Assembly: GCF_007830295.1 (NCBI RefSeq) | Contig: NZ_VLKC01000002.1 | Coordinates: 1,366,887 to 1,430,886, forward strand | Source of the DNA: Sporomusa sp. KB1 | Lineage (GTDB): Bacteria; Bacillota; Negativicutes; Sporomusales; Sporomusaceae | Length of the DNA: 64,000 bases | Direction: 5' to 3' | Shown here: positions 1-10,096 of the stretch, piece after piece | Position numbering within the stretch: position 1 is the first letter of the stretch | Layout of the letters: the number at the start of each line of letters is the position of its first letter | The notes under the pieces: generated by a model | Database searches by the model: none | Seen by the model: the letters and a program-made list of their open reading frames with translations, nothing else | What the model was told of the DNA's origin: nothing | Translations under genes and position numbers: made by a program

Positions 1-1043
1 ATGTTTTCTTGTTCATAAGCAAAGGAAACATCGTTAACCTCAATAGCGAAATGGGGTAAAGCGATATCTTTCCCATTTTCATCAATAATTTCTGCATTAT
101 TAATCGCATCATATCGATTGAGAGCGGCTTCAATAATACGTACCTTAACACTCAGAATACCTAACGCTTTAAAGGGCAGATAAAACTGAAAAATGAATAT
201 GACCATCATCAACATAAAAGAGAGATCTATCGTTTGCTTGAGAGCAAAATAGGAAGACGCAATAATTGTTAATCCAATTCCCAAAGTAAAACAGTTATCA
301 AAACGTACGCTGGGGGGAATAAATTTTTCTTCGAAATCAATCATTGCATCCCGGTATTTTTCAAATTCCCGATTTATTTTTTTGGCCTGTGCCCCAGTCA
401 TATTGAAGGCTTTAATCACCGAGATTCCTTTTACATATTCAAGGACGGCACTAACGAGCTGAGACTGGGTCTCCTGTCTGACAACTGATTGATGTTTTAC
501 CACCTTTTGCATTCTGTCTAGCATTAAAAAAGCTAAAATCAAAGTAATAAAAGAAATCATTCCAATCCTGTAATCCAAAACAGTTAATATAACAACACCA
601 ATTGCCGTGCTCAAATAACCTCTGATGATATAGGAAAGCGTTGACATGGAATGTTCTTCGACAAAAACCAAATCGGATGTAATCACCGCGGTAATATCGC
701 CAATCTTCCCTTCCGAGAAATATCCCATTGGCAACCTTTTTAAGCGGTCTCCCATCTTCATTCTTTCTCTGGCTAAAATTTCATAGCCTGCACCGCTTTG
801 TAAGTCGTCTACCAGCCGTTTCGACAGAGCCCTAAGCACTACACTGGTAATTACAACAATACCAGCTAGCCAGGCATCACGGATTGTGACACTGCCTGAT
901 ACCATTTTAATGAGGATAAATAAAACGGAAATAATCGGAACTTGTGCAAATATGGCTTCCAAAATACTAAAAAGAAAAGCAATCTTTATCTTTGCTGCAT
1001 ATTCCCCAGCCAGATGCAATAGTCTGTTGATTATCCTAAGCAT
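1..1043 (-). CDS. ABC transporter, fused permease/ATPase half-transporter (partial)
   Basis: This reading frame runs off the left edge of the window, so only the first ~347 residues are visible. It begins with MLRIINRLLHLAG and shows the six-helix exporter-type membrane domain (motif MGYFSEGKIGDITAVITSD near residue 115-135). It then enters an ATPase domain (VNDVSFAYEQEN), where the window ends. The start codon lies 8 bp inside the end of the preceding ABC gene, so the two are translationally coupled and probably form a heterodimer. The pair resembles YbtP/YbtQ and IrtA/IrtB, exporter-fold transporters that import iron-siderophores; Fur-like sites and an AraC regulator nearby support that, but the substrate is inferred. 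A drug or peptide exporter is the main alternative. Confidence 0.85.
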   Translation of the reverse strand, partial: MLRIINRLLHLAGEYAAKIKIAFLFSILEAIFAQVPIISVLFILIKMVSGSVTIRDAWLAGIVVITSVVLRALSKRLVDDLQSGAGYEILARERMKMGDRLKRLPMGYFSEGKIGDITAVITSDLVFVEEHSMSTLSYIIRGYLSTAIGVVILTVLDYRIGMISFITLILAFLMLDRMQKVVKHQSVVRQETQSQLVSAVLEYVKGISVIKAFNMTGAQAKKINREFEKYRDAMIDFEEKFIPPSVRFDNCFTLGIGLTIIASSYFALKQTIDLSFMLMMVIFIFQFYLPFKALGILSVKVRIIEAALNRYDAINNAEIIDENGKDIALPHFAIEVNDVSFAYEQEN

Positions 1044-2790
1044 TTTGGTCCCCCTTAACCTGAACTCCCCAGTTTATGGATTGCCTATGGGAATCCCATA
1101 GCGATTGATATGTACCGCATTTTGCCAACAATTCGGTATGACTGCCTTGCATGAGCAATTTTCCTTTGTCCATCACCAGGATATTATCAGCTTCCATGAT
1201 GGTAGAGAGCCTGTGGGCAATGACGATAAGGGTTTTCCCTGCGATCAATTGATTTAATGCTTCCTGGATTTTATCTTCGTTTTCCGGGTCGGTGAATGCG
1301 GTTGCTTCATCCAGGATAATGACAGGGGAATTTTTCAATATGGCTCTGGCGATGGTAATTCTTTGTTTTTCTCCGCCGGAAAGCTTGTTCCCATCCTCGC
1401 CGGCATTGGTGCCATACCCCTGCTCCATCTTCATAATAAAATCATGACACATGGCAAGCTTTGCCGCAGCGATGACCTCCGCATCGGTGGCTTCAGGCCT
1501 GCCTATGCGGATATTCTCCATGATGGAAGCATGAAATAGAAAGGTGTCCTGCGAAACATAACTGATCAAATTCATTAATTTTTCAAAAGATATTTCATTG
1601 ATATTGATGCCGCCGATGGTAATTCGACCTTCTTTCACATCCCAAAAGTGTACCAATAGTTTGGCAAGAGTGCTCTTACCGCTCCCCGATGCGCCGACAA
1701 TCGCCGTAACCGAGTTTTCGGGGGCGCAAAAGGAAACTTGTTTGATTACCTCTGTTTGCTCATAGGCAAAGGTAACATCATGAAATTCCACGTTATAGTT
1801 TTCCGGATCAATGCCCTTATCGGCAATTGCTAATTCTTCTCCGGCAAATGTTTGCTCCAGCTGCTCTATTTTATGCTTGAGGACAGGTACAACCGGGAAA
1901 AATTCCACAAGCCTGATGAACGGCTGCCCCAAACTCATTGATAATAGCAGGGCAAATACAAAGGTGGAAAGTGTCAGCGTTCCCTGGATATAAAACACTG
2001 TGCCGACAGGTAATAAAAACAGTATTGTGCAAGGGAGAACCGATCCATAGATTGCCATATATGTCCAGGATTCATTACACCATGCCAAAGAATATTTTTT
2101 ATAATTTTCAACCGACTCTACATAGTGTTCATAAGAATTGGTTGTCCGGTTAAACACTTTAATGACCTCCATGCCTGAAATATATTCTATGATAGTGGAA
2201 TTCATCTTCCGTGCAGCAGTATAATATTGATCCATTTTTTTTAATCCGGCTCTCATCAACAACCCCACTGCGATCATACCGATTAAAATCGAAGCCAGGG
2301 AAAGAAGAGCCAACCGCCAATCCACTATAAATAAAACGATATACACTATGATTGGAGCAAGGATATAAGGAATGCCTTCAGGCAGCATATGCGCCAGCAT
2401 CAATTCCACATTTTCGATGTCATCGACAAAAATTTTTTTATAACTTCCCGTACCTTTTTTATAAATATCTCCCAGTGGCAATTTTGTCATCTTGTCGGCA
2501 AATTTCATTCTCATACCCATTAACGTATCAAATGCCGCTTGGTGAGATGCCGTTAATCCTTTATAGAATAAAAATGACTGCATAAATAAACCGGCAATGA
2601 CTCCTCCGCCCATAAGCAATAAATAACCTGGTGTAATGGTGTGTTTTTCTACAAAACGTAAGATCAGGTCATAAGTGATTAAATACGGTGTAATTCCGGC
2701 AATGACACTGAAAAGAATAAGGAAAAACGCCAAATACATTTTGTTTCTATGTTCCTTTGCATAGAATAGAACTTTTTTAAATCCACTCAT
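1036..2790 (-). CDS. ABC transporter, fused permease/ATPase half-transporter
   Basis: This 584-residue protein has an N-terminal six-helix membrane domain (about residues 1-310) and a C-terminal ATPase domain. Visible motifs are Walker A GASGSGKST, signature LSGGEKQR, Walker B VIILDEAT and the switch His in IAHRLS. The start follows a GGAGGG ribosome site. It overlaps the next ABC gene by 8 bp, which suggests a heterodimeric transporter. The membrane motif MTKLPLGDIYKKGTGSYKK is of the type seen in siderophore-linked half-transporters. A Fur-like box lies about 70 bp upstream, so iron-repressed expression is likely. Import of a ferric chelate is an inference from context; the sequence itself shows only an exporter-fold ABC protein. 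Confidence 0.88.
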   Translation of the reverse strand: MSGFKKVLFYAKEHRNKMYLAFFLILFSVIAGITPYLITYDLILRFVEKHTITPGYLLLMGGGVIAGLFMQSFLFYKGLTASHQAAFDTLMGMRMKFADKMTKLPLGDIYKKGTGSYKKIFVDDIENVELMLAHMLPEGIPYILAPIIVYIVLFIVDWRLALLSLASILIGMIAVGLLMRAGLKKMDQYYTAARKMNSTIIEYISGMEVIKVFNRTTNSYEHYVESVENYKKYSLAWCNESWTYMAIYGSVLPCTILFLLPVGTVFYIQGTLTLSTFVFALLLSMSLGQPFIRLVEFFPVVPVLKHKIEQLEQTFAGEELAIADKGIDPENYNVEFHDVTFAYEQTEVIKQVSFCAPENSVTAIVGASGSGKSTLAKLLVHFWDVKEGRITIGGININEISFEKLMNLISYVSQDTFLFHASIMENIRIGRPEATDAEVIAAAKLAMCHDFIMKMEQGYGTNAGEDGNKLSGGEKQRITIARAILKNSPVIILDEATAFTDPENEDKIQEALNQLIAGKTLIVIAHRLSTIMEADNILVMDKGKLLMQGSHTELLAKCGTYQSLWDSHRQSINWGVQVKGDQNA

Positions 2791-2860
2791 CTTTCATCCC
2801 TCCGATCCATTCCGCAAACATGACTGCCTTATTTGGTATTTATTCATATTGCGTCATGTT

Positions 2861-2879
2861 GATATTGATTATCATCATC
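2861..2879 (-). promoter_or_regulatory. Fur-like box upstream of the ABC pair
   Basis: The 19-mer GATATTGATTATCATCATC matches the classical Fur consensus GATAATGATAATCATTATC at 16 of 19 positions by eye. It lies about 70 bp upstream of the first ABC gene, between that gene and the terminator of the AraC gene, so it is placed to control the ABC pair. Confidence 0.65.
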
Positions 2880-2951
2880 ATTAACAAGGAAATAATACCG
2901 CATTTTCAGTTCTTGCTTCTAGGTCAAAAAGGATAAGTTTTATGGTAAAAA

Positions 2952-2994
2952 GTATTTAGGCACAGTGAAGTCATTTTTCACTGTGCCTAAATAC
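2952..2994 (-). terminator. Rho-independent terminator after the AraC gene
   Basis: A perfect 18-bp inverted repeat (GTATTTAGGCACAGTGAA with its complement) has a short loop and is followed on the minus strand by CTTTTTACC. It ends transcription of the AraC/ECF unit and separates it from the ABC pair. Confidence 0.8.
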
Positions 2995-3013
2995 GCTTAA
3001 ACTTGATTGTAGT

Positions 3014-4012
3014 TTATAGATTTTTACTGTATTCTGATGGGTTGAAGCCATATTTTTTTCTGAATTTTTCTGCAAAATAGCTTAGATCATTATAGCCTAC
3101 CAGCAAAGCCACTTCCGTGACTCTTAACTTTTTATCCTCTATTAAAAGCCGCGCCTGCTCCAGTCTTTTATCAATGATATAGGCATGAACAGGCATGCCG
3201 AACAATTCCTTGAAGCCTGTTTTCAGTTTATATTCATTAAGACATATCAATTTTGCCAATTTTCCGAGCGTTGGCGGGCAAGTAATATCTTCATCAAGAA
3301 TCCTTCTGGCCTGATGCAGTGCCTCCCTATCACAGGAAGAAAGTCTGACCGAGGAATACGGTTCTTCACTTTTAAAGATGGACTCATCCAGGTAAACAGC
3401 AATCAGTTCCAGTATTTTCCCTTCAAGGTATATTCTTTTTACCTGTTCTCGGTAACGGCAGTTCATTATCTCTTTTAGAATCCGCCTGACGGCAGGAGAA
3501 AATTTCCCGTTACCAAACACACTACTGCCATAAGATAGTCTGGTGTTAACATGCTCTTTTCCCCAGTGCTGCATAAGACTTGTGATGATTTCAAAGTCTA
3601 ACTCTATATTGAGCCCCAAAATCCGCTGACCTGGATGATAGCTGCTGATAATACTTATTCCCTGGTTCCGGTTGAATATACAGCTTTCTCCGCAGGCGAT
3701 CTCATATTCCTGTTTATTCCCTTCCATTCGCCACAAGAATCCCTCTCCCAGACAAAAAGCAAGCCTGAGCAGGGAGTTATCCTGTCTGCCCCCCATTGCC
3801 ATTTTTTCATGGAAGGTCATATCTCCTATCGATATCTTCATTGAAGGCTTAACCACAATTCTGCGACAATAGCCCTTACCGACTGCTTCAGGTATTACCA
3901 TCTCATTTTGAAACGAATCTGTTCTGTATATACGGCTGAGTCCGGCACATACAGGGCAGTTTTCATCTTTCGGATTAAATATCTGATATTTTTTCACTGT
4001 ATTTTTTAGCAT
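3014..4012 (-). CDS. AraC-family transcriptional regulator
   Basis: This 332-residue regulator has an N-terminal sensor region (about residues 1-220) and a C-terminal double helix-turn-helix with LAKLICLNEYKLKTGFKELFG and the typical AraC ending VALLVGYNDLSYFAEKFRKKYGFNPSEY. The ATG at 4012 is chosen because AGGTGAGGTG precedes it; a longer frame would need a TTG inside that region. The N-terminal part has CPVCAG (about residue 20), a possible metal or redox site. It lies downstream of the ECF genes and upstream of the ABC pair, an arrangement like YbtA beside YbtPQ. It probably activates the uptake genes when substrate or metal chelate is present; the ligand is unknown. Confidence 0.9.
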   Translation of the reverse strand: MLKNTVKKYQIFNPKDENCPVCAGLSRIYRTDSFQNEMVIPEAVGKGYCRRIVVKPSMKISIGDMTFHEKMAMGGRQDNSLLRLAFCLGEGFLWRMEGNKQEYEIACGESCIFNRNQGISIISSYHPGQRILGLNIELDFEIITSLMQHWGKEHVNTRLSYGSSVFGNGKFSPAVRRILKEIMNCRYREQVKRIYLEGKILELIAVYLDESIFKSEEPYSSVRLSSCDREALHQARRILDEDITCPPTLGKLAKLICLNEYKLKTGFKELFGMPVHAYIIDKRLEQARLLIEDKKLRVTEVALLVGYNDLSYFAEKFRKKYGFNPSEYSKNL

Positions 4013-4066
4013 CAGTATCACCTCACCTTTCAACTCATAAGCCCTATTGATCAGGTTATAGACGTG

Positions 4067-5539
4067 TCATGTAAGCATAAAAAGCTTTTTCAGTTGTTCC
4101 AGACTACTGTCATTAAGAAAAAAATCATCCCTAATCCTTCCCGCTTCCAGATGTAGAATTCTTGTACAGGTATGCACAATAAATTCATAGTCATGGGTGA
4201 TGACAAACACAATTTTTCCCTCTTCAGAAACCTTCCGCGTCAGGGAAGCAACCCGCCGCATGTTTTCCGCATCCAGACCACTGGTGGGCTCATCAAAAAT
4301 CAATATGTCCGAGCCTTTGATCATAGCTACCGCAATGGTCACCCGCTGCTTCTGCCCACCAGAGAGGGAAGCAGGATGGCGTTCCTTGAATGCGGCAAGG
4401 CCAAGAGTTTCCATGGTTTCCGCTACTTTTTCCGCCAGCAGTAGCATGGCTTCATTTCCCAGCCTCAGTTCCTCCCCGACACTTTCGGTAAATAGCTGAT
4501 AATCGGCATCCTGCATGACAAAGTATGCCTTTTTCAATCGCTCCCCTGCTTTTATTTGCAACGAATTTATCTTTACTTTACCCTTTTGCTCATGTACCAG
4601 TCCGCAGAGAATTTTCGCAAAGGTGCTTTTTCCTGCGCCGTTCAAGCCTGTAACTCCAATAATTTCTCCTTTTCCGGCCTTAAGACACAGCCTGTCAAGC
4701 ACCGGCAAGCTACCCTCATACCCAAAGCACAAACCATCCAGTTCCAGAAATGCCTCCTGTGCCTGCATTTCGCTGCTGCCTCGCTGCAATGACAGTGTTT
4801 CTGGGTAAACACACCTTAGTCCCTTGTTGCTACGCTCTATATCAAGAATGGATAAGAAACTCTGCCTGTCATACTCTGCGGCAATTCTCCCCCCATCCAT
4901 GTAAATCACTCTGTCTATAAGGTCTTTCAAATAATACAGGCGGTGCTCGGCGATAATCACCGTATGGCCCTTTGCTTTCAACAGGCAAAGGATCTTTCTT
5001 AACTCTTCTGTAGCTTGATGGTCCAGATTGGCTGAGGGCTCATCCAATACATAAACAGCAGGCCCCACCGCATGGACGGAAGCGATAGCAATCTTCTGTT
5101 TCTCGCCGCTGGATAGCTTAAATATGCTTCTTGCCAAAAGCTGCTCAATTTTCATGGCTGCAATCGTACTATTCAGCCTAGCAATCATTTCCGGTCTTTC
5201 TATGCCCATATTTTCACAGGAAAAGGCTATTTCCGAGGTGGTATCCACGGTAAAAAACTGGGACCGGGGGTCCTGGAATACAGAGCCAACCCGCTTTGCT
5301 ATCTGGTGCAATTTCATATCGCTGATACTTTTGCCTTCAATAAAAACCGTTCCTTTTAGAGACCCATCATAAAAATGAGGAATCAGGCCGTTGAGCAGCC
5401 TGGTAACAGTGGTCTTGCCACAACCGCTTCGGCCGCAAAGTAAAATAAATTCACCCTTTTGAACCTGCAAATTGATGTCAGACAGGCTTTCAGTCTGCCC
5501 TTCATTATAGCTGAAGCTTACGTTCTTTATCTCAATCAC
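4067..5539 (-). CDS. ECF transporter, fused double ATPase (EcfA-EcfA')
   Basis: Two complete ABC ATPase domains sit in one 490-residue chain. The first has Walker A GRSGCGKTT and Walker B VYVLDEPSA; its signature is the variant KLSSGEKQK. The second (from about residue 265) has GLNGAGKST, signature SLSGGQKQR and DILIFDEPTSG. Such fused pairs energise energy-coupling-factor importers of vitamins or metals. The GTG start overlaps the end of the EcfT gene by 4 bp, indicating a coupled operon. With the S component upstream the set resembles predicted MptABCD-type (Trep_Strep) ECF systems. The substrate cannot be read from the sequence; the Fur-like boxes favour an iron-related ligand. Confidence 0.92.
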   Translation of the reverse strand: MIEIKNVSFSYNEGQTESLSDINLQVQKGEFILLCGRSGCGKTTVTRLLNGLIPHFYDGSLKGTVFIEGKSISDMKLHQIAKRVGSVFQDPRSQFFTVDTTSEIAFSCENMGIERPEMIARLNSTIAAMKIEQLLARSIFKLSSGEKQKIAIASVHAVGPAVYVLDEPSANLDHQATEELRKILCLLKAKGHTVIIAEHRLYYLKDLIDRVIYMDGGRIAAEYDRQSFLSILDIERSNKGLRCVYPETLSLQRGSSEMQAQEAFLELDGLCFGYEGSLPVLDRLCLKAGKGEIIGVTGLNGAGKSTFAKILCGLVHEQKGKVKINSLQIKAGERLKKAYFVMQDADYQLFTESVGEELRLGNEAMLLLAEKVAETMETLGLAAFKERHPASLSGGQKQRVTIAVAMIKGSDILIFDEPTSGLDAENMRRVASLTRKVSEEGKIVFVITHDYEFIVHTCTRILHLEAGRIRDDFFLNDSSLEQLKKLFMLT

Positions 5540-6357
5540 GCCAGTATCCTCCCTATCACCAGACTGTCAAACACAGTCTTGTCCAGATACCAGAGCACTG
5601 CAGCAAGCCCAATAAATAAAAATGCACTCACTGCGTCGGAGAATAATATCCGCACCTCGCGCAAAGATGTTCTTTTATTCTCTCCATCAATACCCCGGGT
5701 TAGCGCTGCCGCTGATAGCTCATCAGCCACTTTCACGCTTCTCATAAGCAGGGGAACCAAAATATACTCCATCGTCTTGATGGGATGAAAAAGTATCCCG
5801 CTAAAAGATAGCTCTATATTGCGCATTTTCATGGTGTCCTTAATATAGCCCAGTTCTTCCTTAATCGTAGGTAAAAACCTTAAAAGCACTGCCAGCGGTA
5901 TGATAACATTCTTTGGGAGCCTCATTTTTTCCATAGCGGCCATAAATTCATTTACCTTTATTGTGGCAACAATCCAGCTTCCCAGCATGAGGACTGGAAT
6001 AAACTTCATAAAACTGTAAAGGAAGACTCCCAGGAGCACCCTGACACTTTCAGGGCCAGCAAAAGCTGTTAAAAAATCTATGCTTGCAAAGAACGTATAA
6101 GCCACTAGCAATTTCACACCATTCTTACCCTTTCCGGAAAGCAATAAAATTGCAAAAGTTGCTATCAAAGATACAAAAATGGTAATCTTCTGAGCAGTAA
6201 GAAAAAGCATCGTGCTGAAAGCCAGCGATATAATGATTTTCATCCTGGGATCTATATCCTGCAAGCCTTTTGTTCTTCCCTCCATGAAATTCATCCTTTT
6301 ATTTTCTACAAAAGTACCCGAAGCTTCTTGTTGTATAGCCGCATCTGTATTTTGCAC
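5536..6357 (-). CDS. ECF transporter transmembrane subunit (EcfT/CbiQ family)
   Basis: This 273-residue membrane protein carries the EcfT core: MKIIISLAFSTMLFL near residue 38, several hydrophobic segments, and the coupling-helix motifs AVLLRFLPTIKEE and AALTRGI (the Ala-Arg-Gly type box) towards the C-terminus. EcfT connects the ATPases to the S component and drives substrate release. It uses a GTG start after GTGAGGTG and its end overlaps the double-ATPase gene by 4 bp. A Fur-like box lies about 30 bp upstream, so the promoter of this EcfT-EcfAA-AraC unit is probably iron-repressed. Confidence 0.9.
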   Translation of the reverse strand: MQNTDAAIQQEASGTFVENKRMNFMEGRTKGLQDIDPRMKIIISLAFSTMLFLTAQKITIFVSLIATFAILLLSGKGKNGVKLLVAYTFFASIDFLTAFAGPESVRVLLGVFLYSFMKFIPVLMLGSWIVATIKVNEFMAAMEKMRLPKNVIIPLAVLLRFLPTIKEELGYIKDTMKMRNIELSFSGILFHPIKTMEYILVPLLMRSVKVADELSAAALTRGIDGENKRTSLREVRILFSDAVSAFLFIGLAAVLWYLDKTVFDSLVIGRILA

Positions 6358-6385
6358 TATTCACACCTCACAATTTTTCGTCTTG

Positions 6386-6408
6386 TTAAATGATATTCAT
6401 TATCATTT
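6386..6408. promoter_or_regulatory. Fur-like box between EcfT and S-component genes
   Basis: AATGATATTCATTATCATT is a near-perfect palindrome; the Fur 19-mer alignment gives about 15 of 19 matches. It lies directly upstream of the EcfT start and after the S-component gene, suggesting an internal iron-regulated promoter. Confidence 0.7.
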
Positions 6409-6460
6409 AACGTTTAAAAAAATTAACCGCTAGTTATGAAAGCGGTCAAATTTCACTCCC

Positions 6461-7057
6461 TTACACAATACCGGCTTTAACAAAATGTTTTTTCATAATC
6501 CTCTTGCCAAGGAAAGCCCCCAGCAATGCACCCGCTATTGATACCACCAAAATGCCCAATAACACCGGTCCATTTAACAGCTCAATAAGTTTATTGATAT
6601 ATCCCTCATCATATCCCCTGCCAACAGCCATTGCTTTATAAGCATCTGCAAAGAATACTAAAGGTGCAAAAGAACCAAGGGAATACCCGCAAATTAGAGC
6701 TGCATATCCTGTTGCAATTCTCTTAAAGCTTTTGTATGCCCCCTGAACAATGAGTTCTCCAATCATTGCCGCAATGACAATTGTAGTGATCACAGGCCAG
6801 TAAACTCCTAACAGTAGTAATACTGCCCCCTGTAAAATACCGCTGATCAAAAATGCCCCGGTTTTGGCAACCTTGGCCATCAGCAGCATGAACACTACTC
6901 CCAATGGGACAGCCACCACCGCCGGCATAAATAGATAAGTGACTGGAAACATTCCCAGAACTATGCCGACAATAGAAAAAATAACAATGAATACCGCATT
7001 AAGTACACCTAAAGTAATTAGCTCCTTAACCTGCAGCTTGTTTTGTTTCATATACAT
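6461..7057 (-). CDS. ECF transporter S component, MptD/Trep_Strep family
   Basis: A 198-residue, very hydrophobic protein with about five to six membrane segments. The N-terminal KQNKLQVKELITLGVLNAVFI and the central block PAVVAVPLGVVFMLLMAKVAK are typical of the Trep_Strep (TIGR02185) substrate-binding S components. It would confer ligand specificity on the neighbouring EcfT/EcfAA module. The start follows a GGGGGG run 11 bases upstream, a rather long spacing. It is followed by a Fur-like box and then EcfT. The ligand of this family is not established; an iron chelate or related cofactor is inferred from the Fur-like sites. Confidence 0.82.
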   Translation of the reverse strand: MYMKQNKLQVKELITLGVLNAVFIVIFSIVGIVLGMFPVTYLFMPAVVAVPLGVVFMLLMAKVAKTGAFLISGILQGAVLLLLGVYWPVITTIVIAAMIGELIVQGAYKSFKRIATGYAALICGYSLGSFAPLVFFADAYKAMAVGRGYDEGYINKLIELLNGPVLLGILVVSIAGALLGAFLGKRIMKKHFVKAGIV

Positions 7058-7168
7058 GTATATATGATCCCCCCTTTTTGTGGATAGCGATTATAAACCA
7101 TATACTAAGAAACAATATCTGTTTTTTTGGTACTGCATTCCCAGCATAATTATCAGCTTTAGCTTATT

Positions 7169-7187
7169 GATAATGATTTTCATTTGT
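7169..7187 (-). promoter_or_regulatory. Fur-like box upstream of the S component
   Basis: GATAATGATTTTCATTTGT matches the Fur consensus at 14 of 19 positions, with a perfect left half GATAATGAT. It lies about 110 bp upstream of the S-component start. The AT-rich run after it (CATTATATCTGATAATA) may hold a second half site. Confidence 0.5.
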
Positions 7188-7379
7188 TTTTCATTATATC
7201 TGATAATAGGTATATTGGCAACCCTTTCCAAATAACAATTTCCACGAAACGTTTCAAATGAAAATGCTATTTTGTCCTCTGCAGACAAATAGCACCAACT
7301 TATGTCATACAAATCAGTTCCTTTTAAACTATTGTACCTAGAATTTACTTGGAGACTTTCCATCTGGACAAACTAAAAA

Positions 7380-7412
7380 CAGAGGCAAAGGGAACGATTC
7401 CCTTTGCCTCTG
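7380..7412 (-). terminator. Terminator of the glycine riboswitch
   Basis: A perfect 14-bp stem (CAGAGGCAAAGGGA and its complement) with a short loop is followed by GTTTTTAG on the minus strand. Its 5' arm shares the CAGAG that ends the glycine aptamer, as expected for a transcription-controlling riboswitch. It would also end serS readthrough. Confidence 0.85.
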
Positions 7413-7485
7413 TCCATTATGCCTGAGAATTTAACAAAGTCTTACTCCTTCGGCGCCGCAGTCAAGCAGTCTCTATAACCATCAA
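7408..7485 (-). promoter_or_regulatory. Glycine riboswitch (single aptamer), possibly orphan
   Basis: On the minus strand the segment reads GAGACTGC, then GCGCCGAAGGAGTAA, then TTCTCAGGCATAATGGACAG. These are the conserved glycine-aptamer blocks (GAGA, CCGAAGGRG, CUCAGGYAAAAGGACAG). One aptamer is visible. A strong terminator follows directly. No glycine cleavage or glycine transport gene lies downstream; the next gene is the ECF S component about 320 bp away, with a Fur-like box in between. The element sits 3' of serS and may have been cut off from its original target. Confidence 0.8.
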
Positions 7486-7546
7486 TCCGAAAATATTTGA
7501 TTGTTAATTCAATGTAACAAAGGATAAGAATTACTGTCAATCTATT

Positions 7547-9060
<1,514 letters not shown>

Positions 9061-9087
9061 CAAGATACAATTATTATGTATTATAAA

Positions 9088-9116
9088 ATTATACATTATT
9101 CAGCACAGAATGTAAA
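9088..9116 (-). promoter_or_regulatory. Sigma-A promoter of the serS leader
   Basis: TTTACA and TATAAT are separated by 17 bp on the minus strand, about 30 bp upstream of the T-box stem I. Confidence 0.6.
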
Positions 9117-9293
9117 GTACTGGCAACACCGTATCATCCACGACTAGCTAAACAACCTTGACATAACCACATAAAGTTTTTCCTATCACTGATCTTTTAT
9201 TATCCTTTTTCACAAAAGGATTTTCCTGTAAGTTACGCGAACTAAACCATATTCGAAGTAAACAACTACTACCAAGCAAGGAGGCCATAGTAT

Positions 9294-9965
9294 ATGTTCT
9301 CTTCTATTTCTGATCTTGAAAGTGCTATATTATCCTGCGATCAATGTAAATTGTGCCAAGAAAATAATCATGGGCCAACATCATATAACGGTTCTGGTTG
9401 TAGCCCATTAGCAATTATTGGCGAAGGACCCGGAGGCGTCGAGGATGAATATGGTGTGCCTTTAGTAGGACCATCCGGTCAATTATTAGATAAGGCCTTA
9501 TGGAGCGTAGGTGTAACAAGAGATAAAGCTTACACTTCAAATGTTATAAAATGCAGACCTAATAAAAATCGCACTCCAACCATAGAGGAAGGAGAATTTT
9601 GCGCTAATCTATGGTTAGATAAAGAAATAGCAATAATACAGCCAAAAGTTATCATTGCTTTAGGCAGTGTAGCTCTAAAATATCTGCTTGCGCCCACCGC
9701 TCGCATTACCAAAGACCGGGGGCACTGGTTTACCACAAAACATAACATCCCGGCGATTGCCACGTACCATCCGGCTTACCTCCTGCGACTAACAGGCAAA
9801 GATCTGGTTAAAGCTAAATGGGAGGTATATTATGACATGAAAGCAGCCGTAGAAAAATGCCAGGAACTAGCTCCTGGTAATGACTTGAAATCTGAAACCA
9901 TTCCAAACTTACTAGAACTATACTATGAACGAAAAATTAGCAGATTAAGCAAAGGTACCCTATAA
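9294..9965 (+). CDS. Family 4 type uracil-DNA glycosylase (Fe-S)
   Basis: This 223-residue protein removes uracil from DNA at the start of base-excision repair. Visible are the paired cysteines of the [4Fe-4S] site (C15 and C18 in SCDQCKLC, then KCRPNKN and EFC), motif A GEGPGGVEDEYGVPLVGPSG, and the C-terminal motif TYHPAYLLR with its conserved His. Length matches the thermophile/anaerobe family 4 enzymes. The start follows AAGGAGG with good spacing. It is one of few plus-strand genes here and stands alone between serS and the flavoprotein operon. Confidence 0.92.
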   Translation: MFSSISDLESAILSCDQCKLCQENNHGPTSYNGSGCSPLAIIGEGPGGVEDEYGVPLVGPSGQLLDKALWSVGVTRDKAYTSNVIKCRPNKNRTPTIEEGEFCANLWLDKEIAIIQPKVIIALGSVALKYLLAPTARITKDRGHWFTTKHNIPAIATYHPAYLLRLTGKDLVKAKWEVYYDMKAAVEKCQELAPGNDLKSETIPNLLELYYERKISRLSKGTL

Positions 9966-9976
9966 AAGTACAAAAA

Positions 9977-9998
9977 GCCCCCGGCACACGCCAGGGGC
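9977..9998 (+). terminator. Possible terminator after the uracil-DNA glycosylase
   Basis: A GC-rich hairpin (GCCCC-GGC-loop-GCC-GGGGC) begins 12 bases after the stop codon. The following run is not U-rich, so efficiency is doubtful. Confidence 0.4.
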
Positions 9999-10096
9999 AT
10001 AACTATTTCGCATTATGCTTTTATTTCTCTTTGATGAGTCAGAATTAAATCGTGATAGCTTCCAAATATCCATGTATTTTATGAGATGGGCCCACC

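Noticed and set aside
7091..7363. Minus-strand frame of 90 codons between the glycine riboswitch and the S component
   Set aside because: It has no ribosome site, its product looks random, and a Fur-like box lies inside it.
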